From positions 1,262 to 13,990 of the forward strand of contig DUCL01000197.1 in the NCBI GenBank assembly GCA_012959845.1: a stretch of 12,729 nucleotides of DNA, given 5' to 3'. Source of the stretch: Candidatus Poseidoniales archaeon (GTDB lineage Archaea > Thermoplasmatota > Poseidoniia > Poseidoniales > Poseidoniaceae). The notes under the pieces were generated by a model. It had not been told where the DNA came from. It ran no database searches and was given only the letters and a program-made list of their open reading frames with translations. Of the stretch, positions 9,201 through 12,729 are shown piece by piece (within the stretch, counting starts at the first letter, position 1; each line of letters opens with the position of its first letter). Made by a program: the position numbers and the translations under genes.

Positions 9201-9313
9201 GATTGGGAAATGTGTTCGCTTTGTGAAAGGTTGGATGAAGCATCAAAACCCGCCATTGTAGAAAAAGATTGAAGAAAAATGAGGCAAAAAATGGTAGCAG
9301 ATATTTTTTGCAT
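6212..9313 (-). CDS. Membrane-anchored cell-surface protein with jelly-roll, CARDB and PKD domains (1033 aa)
   Basis: The N-terminus has a Sec-type signal (hydrophobic core at ~5-19, likely cleavage near residue 21), followed by a Ser/Asn-rich spacer. Residues ~78-270 look like a concanavalin/LamG-type jelly roll (WDFEDGF opening, cysteines 99, 123, 195 and 235). A CARDB domain spans ~396-500 (NPDLAIDEI to EELNEENNQANIS). A PKD domain spans ~505-592 with the hallmark DWGDG. Ig/PKD-like beta domains follow to ~955, with Cys pairs 617/630 and 878/890. A transmembrane helix at ~968-991 with a following Arg leaves a ~40-residue acidic cytoplasmic tail. About 25 N-x-S/T sequons suggest dense N-glycosylation. 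It is probably an adhesin or glycan/polymer-binding protein of the outer surface; no catalytic motif is seen. The ATG is supported by an upstream in-frame TAG (9335-9337). It diverges from the second surface gene at 9491. Confidence 0.87.
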   Translation of the reverse strand: MQKISATIFCLIFLQSFSTMAGFDASSNLSQSEHISQSNHNTSEYFNNSMEASSNSSWLNLGIPNNIILPILSPQQPVLWDFEDGFDDQSNGAPLNWNCQNDALESNGFASFGSTQQSTNLHSCQMDFASGTLLNNQGTYHFDVWMEEVVTATSRGVKIFGIYNGEPFQFIISKNPNGTLHSHVPLHDTNIIIDCPFGVIDIPQPSATQDFHDWRIFVDHSTRKFSLVQDGILRCKLDFTAIAHPTDDAIDLAARGFSGDNTISHYDHVGYAPGFQSFHNVADYTSQIKNSNDQQGNQHDYSNLTIDWYFPGVGNHSDIEKGVEVELISAITGNVIYNYSEDEIKLAKKDRDTSVFNLSSMDSSEEFRVKVKWLENPMVDWIGIDSIEVGIGQEINPDLAIDEILFDQQKIRYSGENVTIAINYSNIGTKVTEGVEHGLYLDGLLIDSRFDLLENFTNSTWHISLANLGSGSHKVEVRLDHGDTLEELNEENNQANISLLIHPQNSPTIVSGLEFEIGISQQLNLHFLAQVEQLDVMKLYADWGDGTINEINAPTMFASHYFQDYGQYNLSFYADLEGGITSNNTTFVVHVVNEAPNAVLRYNGTNSTTGESVIFSCLDSNDWHADELICQWYVNGELYSSDSIFIFSFSQSGEHLVKLVVSDQFLASDKILIGWQVNDSEYIGHIIELTYDLQLYENPGAAIYKIHWRQGTSDEVKNLAYATNNNQMIYDSIFYDLEEGNYPGIHSKVIQVNYYNDTYPTESFNISYEIENLKPSFESTLAKTEFVEGEYLGNDLFSYDYYLPWDNSEATFTLMDNGVEILNSTGVPLTHDLRQYFYARESGPHIFEIIVTDTGGLSHSVVHEYNVSNVPPTANISCEWFDEDLNKFVCYANVVDSEMDLNLMSINWYLDGVINSGHGSSLIFEPSRLSHTIAVEVTEPEGGQAFSEVEYEFDISVLKWGADDSKVSDFIFYGAFAIILLVLVITIILVRNSDNKITNDLNKQDEMWQQVEPEFNQEDHNSVFNLEELEPQN
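6242..6262. terminator. Perfect 7-bp hairpin on the pckA stop codon (possible 3'-end signal)
   Basis: GAAGACC (6242-6248) and GGTCTTC (6256-6262) form a perfect 7-bp stem with a 7-base loop GAATTGT. It begins inside the pckA TGA and also encodes EDHNSVF of the opposite-strand surface protein. No T-run follows on either strand, so it is not a standard intrinsic terminator. It could mark or protect the pckA mRNA 3' end, or slow converging transcription. The structure is seen; the function is inferred. Confidence 0.38.
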
Positions 9314-9334
9314 AGTCTTTAAATAAATAACATT

Positions 9335-9342
9335 CTATTATG
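9335..9342 (-). promoter_or_regulatory. TATA-like box for the 1033-aa surface protein gene
   Basis: On the minus strand this reads CATAATAG and lies 22-29 bases before the ATG at 9313, the spacing expected for an archaeal TATA box driving a leaderless or near-leaderless mRNA. No Shine-Dalgarno sequence precedes the ATG, which fits. A second AT-rich run, TTATTTATTTAAA (9318-9330), sits closer to the start and would be too near to act as the TATA box for this start codon. Inference from position and composition only. Confidence 0.35.
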
Positions 9343-9378
9343 TTGTTTCGCCACCATGCTTGAGTTTTGCTCCGACTC

Positions 9379-9396
9379 CTAATAACTAATAATTAG
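9379..9396. repeat. Tandem 7-mer overlapping a short palindrome
   Basis: CTAATAA occurs twice back to back (9379-9385, 9386-9392). The second copy is the left half of a palindrome CTAAT-A-ATTAG at 9386-9396. The element lies midway between two divergent surface-protein genes and two bases before a second, larger palindrome. It resembles a regulator-binding site, but AT-rich spacers produce such patterns by chance, so confidence is moderate. Confidence 0.45.
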
Positions 9397-9397
9397 T

Positions 9398-9417
9398 TCA
9401 AAACAATTTTGTTTTGA
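9398..9417. repeat. 9-bp inverted repeat, candidate operator between divergent surface genes
   Basis: TCAAAACAA and TTGTTTTGA are perfect inverted copies separated by TT. The element is 84 bases from the minus-strand start and 73 bases from the plus-strand start, near the middle of the divergent spacer. Dyads of this size and placement are typical of sites for dimeric helix-turn-helix regulators. No regulator gene is present in the window. The dyad is seen directly; the operator role is inferred. Confidence 0.5.
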
Positions 9418-9430
9418 TGCGAAAAATTGC

Positions 9431-9438
9431 TTATTATT
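9431..9438 (+). promoter_or_regulatory. TATA-like box for the 9491 surface protein gene
   Basis: TTATTATT lies in an A/T stretch following GAAAAATTGC, which could serve as the BRE side. Transcription would start about 26 bases downstream, near 9460, giving a leader of about 30 bases. A weak Shine-Dalgarno-like GGGGTG (9474-9479) lies 11 bases before the ATG. Assigned by position only. Confidence 0.3.
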
Positions 9439-9490
9439 TCAGTTTCTTGAGAAAGAAGGTTTGATAACCCATCGGGGTGTGCAAAGTTAG

Positions 9491-12400
9491 ATGGACAATA
9501 GGCGCGTTTTGACACTTGTTGCAACTTTGTTATTGATTTCAACCACAATTTCACCTGTTATTGCTGCATTTGAAACAGCAAATTCACAACCGACATACGA
9601 ACAAGATATATTTCAGCAAATGGAATCTAAAGCAACAATAGTTGAACACGAAATCGTTGCTACTACCTTGAATGAACTTACCCCTCGTAGCAGTTCAAAT
9701 ACTGGCGCAAGAGCCGCTTGTCCTCTAGTCCAAAGTGATGCTGGCGCAAGTGGTGATGCGGGCAATACAGCAAATTCTTCGCGCAGTTTGGGAACAAATC
9801 CGAACTCTGGTCAAACCGGTAACCAGGGTTGTATGGATGCAAATGATCAAGATGATTGGTATGAGGTAACAATAACTTCTGGAAAAGATGTTGATGTAGA
9901 ACTAGTAGTTCCAGCAGGTGCTGATTTTGACATAGATCTGGTTGATGGAGGGGGCAATGTTGTCGATAGTTCGGCTGGTGTTGGCTCATTAGAGAAGGTT
10001 ACTACTATTGGAACTTCACTCTCGGGGATTGCAGGTTCATTTCACATTCAATTGACTGTTTGGTCTGGAGATGGCCAATACACACTACGTACTTGGACCA
10101 ATGATACTCCTCCTATGCCGGATTTAACCATCTCTAATGTCGTCGCCCCTACTACTGGACAAGCCGGGCAAACAGTTGATGTCAATTACACAGTCTCCAA
10201 TGAATGGAATACTTCTAGTGGTGCCTTTGAAAGCCAATTTATTCTCTCCACAGACCAGATTTACAATTGGGGTGATGTGTTAATTTCACAATCTCAAAGT
10301 GAAACAGATCTCGCTGAAAACAGTAGTAGAAACATGAATTCTCAAGTTATGATTCCGAGTAATACCGCCAATGGAACATATTATTGGATTGTATGGGCTG
10401 ATGGTTATGGCAATGTTAGTGAAAAGACGGAAACGAATAACAACAATGTTTCTGCAGTGCCAATGTTAATTGGAGAATCATGCGAAGATAGGCATCCAAA
10501 TGGATTAGACGATGCTGGACTTGGTGCTGATGCTCCCAACAATAGAAGTTCGGTTGTTGCACCGTTAGGAAATAATGTTACTTCACAGTATACGGGTTGT
10601 ATTGACGGCATTGATGCTAACGATGTATTCTCGTTTGATGTCCCTGCAAATCATACAATAGAATTTGAAATCACTCGCCATAAAAGTTCAACGGTGGACG
10701 CCGAATTAACTCTTGGAAATAATCTAGTTTACGGTGGTTTTGGATGGGGAAATAACACCTTAAAAACGACGACTAAGGGAACTAGTTATGATGGCATTGG
10801 AGGAATATATTACCTCAACATGTCTCGTTCTGGGGATGCTGTTGATTGGACAATGCAGGTTTGGACCAACTATTCCTCACCACAACCTGATCTAACTATT
10901 AGTATGGTTTCTGGACCGAATAACGCTGCTGCTGGGAATCCGATTGCTATAGATGTAATAGTAAATAATACTGGAACTTCCGGTGCACTATCACCACTTG
11001 TTTCAGTCTTCTTATCAGTAGATGATAACTTCGCCGACCACGATATTGAAATCGGCAACTTCAGCGCTGGTTTTATTGATGTAAATCAATCACAAATGGT
11101 ACAAATTCAAGGCATGATACCTGCTGGATTACAAGGTGGGAATTATTCGCTCGTTGCATATGTTGATTATGATGAACAAATTACCGAGAAAAGCGAAGAT
11201 AATAATTTTAATTTTGCACTAGATGAAGTATTAGTCGACAGCAAAGCAACAACTTGCCCTAGTCAAGATGATGCTGCAACAGGAAGTGATGCTGGTGCTG
11301 ATATTGCAACTTCATATGATTTAGGAATCGACGCCTCAATCACAATAACAGGTTGTATTGAAGAGGGAGTTGATGATGAAGACTGGTACAAGATAACTGT
11401 CACATCTGGTCTCAATCTATCAGCCACTATGATAAATGCCCCTGAAACAGATTTCGACGTATATCTAAGAGATGACCAAGGCGATTGGTTTGACCGCCCA
11501 TACCTGGGCGGTACAATTGATGAAGAAGTTACAACCATTGGCAACCCGAACTTTGCAGGCAGTGGTGGTATTTTCTATCTCAGCGTAGAGTCTTTCGTTG
11601 GCGTCGGAATATACACATTGATTATCGAAACCGAAGGTGTTGACCCGAACACGTTCAATTGTGGTCAACAAAATGATTTGAATTTGGGTCAAGATGCACC
11701 TTCTTCTTCTGGCATTATTTTGGGCAATGACCCAACCTTGAGCGGTCAAGGATGTATGAGTGGAATGGATGATGCTGATTCTTATTCTTTCACCGTTACA
11801 CAATATGCTAACACAGAAGTTACATTCAATGCCGATTCAAATCTTGCATTCGTTGCTTGGATTGAAGATTCTTCTGGAAATGTTCTTTCACAGGTTGACA
11901 ATACATCATTTGGAACTCTCTTTACAACGATGGATACAGAAAACGAAGGTGTTCAAAATACTTACAAAATAATTGTTAATTCAAATGGCGATGTTGGATT
12001 ATACAATATTTCTATCACCGACGAAGGGGCTGCTCCCGCAGACCTTACTATTGATTCAATTATTTGTCCAATAAATCATACCAGTGGTAGTGAAGTTCAA
12101 TTTTCATGGCAACTAACCAATTTGAGAGGGCCTGCGGATGGAGTTTCGATTACTGTCCATTTAGATATGCTGAATGAAACCGGAGAGGAGGTAATGCGTA
12201 TGTTTACTTCCAGCGTTATTGTATCTGGGCAGTACAATAACACCGCATTTGATGCGCGTTCAGAATTCTTCAATACACCTGATGAATTAACGACTGGTGA
12301 TTATTCTTGCCGCCTCTCAATAGATGTTGATGATGCGATTGCTGAAAGCAATGAATCAAACAATGTGATGATTGGAAATACATTCTATGTCCAAAACGAA

Positions 12401-12729
12401 GAAGAATTATGGGCTAATGACGTTGACAGGGATGGATACAATACCACTGATACAGGTGATGGATTGGTCGATGATTGCCCAACATCATATGGTGAATCAT
12501 TTGTTGATAGATACGGCTGTGCTGATGTAGATGGTGACGGAGTATCAAATCTCAATGACCTTTGGCCTCTTGATGATAGTCAAGCATTTGATTCCGATGG
12601 CGATAGTTATGGAGATGAAACAAATGGAACTGATGGAGATTATTGTCCCGAAGTTGCAGGAGTTGCCAACGGTGATGGTGGACAGGGTTGTCCGATTCTT
12701 CCAAAGGATGCTGATTTGGATGGAGTACT
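9491..12729 (+). CDS. Giant secreted modular protein, PPC/CARDB repeats with TSP3-like acidic tail (3' end outside window)
   Basis: The frame stays open for 1079 codons and runs off the window, so no stop is present. The start ATG directly follows an in-frame TAG (9488-9490). Residues 1-25 form a Sec signal (basic NRR, hydrophobic core, SPVIAA). Modules: PPC-like 77-204, CARDB 210-327, PPC-like 331-460, CARDB 466-582, PPC-like 589-716, PPC-like 724-846, CARDB 849-967, then from ~977 an acidic thrombospondin-type-3-like region (DVDRDG, DVDGDG, DSDGDSYGDE) expected to bind calcium. Each PPC-like module has a Cys pair (77/114, 331/370, 589/622, 724/755), the second Cys in a GC-x(4-7)-D context followed by an acidic run and D[WSV][YF]. 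CARDB modules open with DLTI and end with an E-x-N-N motif. PPC and CARDB are extracellular beta-sandwiches found in secreted peptidases and adhesins. No peptidase domain lies in the visible part, although one could lie beyond the end. It is probably cell-surface and paired with the divergent 1033-aa protein. Confidence 0.9.
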   Translation, partial: MDNRRVLTLVATLLLISTTISPVIAAFETANSQPTYEQDIFQQMESKATIVEHEIVATTLNELTPRSSSNTGARAACPLVQSDAGASGDAGNTANSSRSLGTNPNSGQTGNQGCMDANDQDDWYEVTITSGKDVDVELVVPAGADFDIDLVDGGGNVVDSSAGVGSLEKVTTIGTSLSGIAGSFHIQLTVWSGDGQYTLRTWTNDTPPMPDLTISNVVAPTTGQAGQTVDVNYTVSNEWNTSSGAFESQFILSTDQIYNWGDVLISQSQSETDLAENSSRNMNSQVMIPSNTANGTYYWIVWADGYGNVSEKTETNNNNVSAVPMLIGESCEDRHPNGLDDAGLGADAPNNRSSVVAPLGNNVTSQYTGCIDGIDANDVFSFDVPANHTIEFEITRHKSSTVDAELTLGNNLVYGGFGWGNNTLKTTTKGTSYDGIGGIYYLNMSRSGDAVDWTMQVWTNYSSPQPDLTISMVSGPNNAAAGNPIAIDVIVNNTGTSGALSPLVSVFLSVDDNFADHDIEIGNFSAGFIDVNQSQMVQIQGMIPAGLQGGNYSLVAYVDYDEQITEKSEDNNFNFALDEVLVDSKATTCPSQDDAATGSDAGADIATSYDLGIDASITITGCIEEGVDDEDWYKITVTSGLNLSATMINAPETDFDVYLRDDQGDWFDRPYLGGTIDEEVTTIGNPNFAGSGGIFYLSVESFVGVGIYTLIIETEGVDPNTFNCGQQNDLNLGQDAPSSSGIILGNDPTLSGQGCMSGMDDADSYSFTVTQYANTEVTFNADSNLAFVAWIEDSSGNVLSQVDNTSFGTLFTTMDTENEGVQNTYKIIVNSNGDVGLYNISITDEGAAPADLTIDSIICPINHTSGSEVQFSWQLTNLRGPADGVSITVHLDMLNETGEEVMRMFTSSVIVSGQYNNTAFDARSEFFNTPDELTTGDYSCRLSIDVDDAIAESNESNNVMIGNTFYVQNEEELWANDVDRDGYNTTDTGDGLVDDCPTSYGESFVDRYGCADVDGDGVSNLNDLWPLDDSQAFDSDGDSYGDETNGTDGDYCPEVAGVANGDGGQGCPILPKDADLDGV

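Larger units (their letters stand above)
9314..9490. promoter_or_regulatory. Shared divergent promoter region of the two surface-protein genes
   Basis: This 177-base AT-rich spacer separates two divergently transcribed genes for large exported proteins. It holds a TATA-like box on each side (9335-9342 minus, 9431-9438 plus) and a central cluster of dyads and a tandem repeat (9379-9417). The arrangement suggests a common regulator controlling both genes. No small ORF with a convincing start and composition, and no RNA gene, was seen in it. Confidence 0.5.

Noticed and set aside
8857..9272. Plus-strand frames opposite the surface-protein N-terminus
   Set aside because: Two overlapping frames without domains, fully contained within the minus-strand signal peptide and jelly-roll coding region.
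9318..9330. TTATTTATTTAAA run as the main TATA box of the minus-strand surface gene
   Set aside because: It ends only five bases from the ATG, which would put the transcript start inside the coding region; CATAATAG at 9335-9342 has the better spacing.
9678..9989. Minus-strand open frame of 103 codons inside the giant secreted protein gene
   Set aside because: It is rich in His, Leu and Gln, as expected from antisense reading of a coding strand, has no recognisable motif, and lies wholly within the well-supported plus-strand gene.
11263..11803. Two overlapping minus-strand open frames within the giant secreted protein gene
   Set aside because: They overlap each other and the PPC/CARDB coding frame, with no family signature; the plus-strand frame has clear repeated domains here.
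1..12729. CRISPR array, tRNA, rRNA, insertion sequence or defence operon
   Set aside because: No regularly spaced repeats, cloverleaf-like segments, transposase motifs, terminal inverted repeats, nuclease/helicase signatures or toxin-antitoxin pairs were seen on either strand.

Overview
The window looks like a piece of a planktonic marine archaeal genome, most probably Marine Group II (Candidatus Poseidoniales) or a close relative. This rests on the AT-leaning composition, tightly packed genes with almost no spacers, weak or absent Shine-Dalgarno sequences, and very large secreted proteins built from PPC, CARDB, PKD and thrombospondin-type-3-like modules that include the 'LWPLDDSQAFDSDGDSYGDE' style of acidic tail common in that group. 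The assignment is inference: there is no rRNA or ribosomal gene here to settle it.

Layout. (1) 1-540 (+): the C-terminal end of a phosphohexomutase (phosphoglucomutase/phosphomannomutase family), cut by the window start. (2) 543-4454 (-): a 1303-residue protein with roughly 35 hydrophobic segments and one charged, probably cytoplasmic coiled-coil linker; function unknown. It converges on gene 1 with only two bases between the stop codons. (3) 4455-4641: a divergent control region. (4) 4642-6243 (+): ATP-dependent phosphoenolpyruvate carboxykinase (pckA), with all main active-site motifs intact. (5) 6212-9313 (-): a 1033-residue cell-surface protein with a signal peptide, a lectin/jelly-roll-like region, CARDB, PKD/Ig-like domains and a C-terminal membrane anchor. 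Its 3' end overlaps the 3' end of pckA by 32 bases on the opposite strand, and a perfect hairpin sits on the pckA stop codon. (6) 9314-9490: a 177-base divergent spacer with a cluster of AT-rich palindromes and a tandem repeat. (7) 9491-12729 (+): a second giant secreted protein, open for 1079 codons and running off the window end, built as PPC-CARDB-PPC-CARDB-PPC-PPC-CARDB followed by a calcium-binding-type acidic repeat region.

Working together. PckA makes PEP from oxaloacetate (gluconeogenesis), and the phosphohexomutase interconverts hexose phosphates feeding glycan and sugar-nucleotide synthesis, which suits a cell growing on protein or lipid. The two large surface proteins share a divergent promoter region and a similar adhesive, extracellular architecture, so they may be co-controlled and act together in attachment or in binding and handling polymers outside the cell. 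No defence system, mobile element, CRISPR array or RNA gene is visible. The least explained parts are the 1303-residue membrane protein and the surface-protein pair with its repeat-rich shared promoter.
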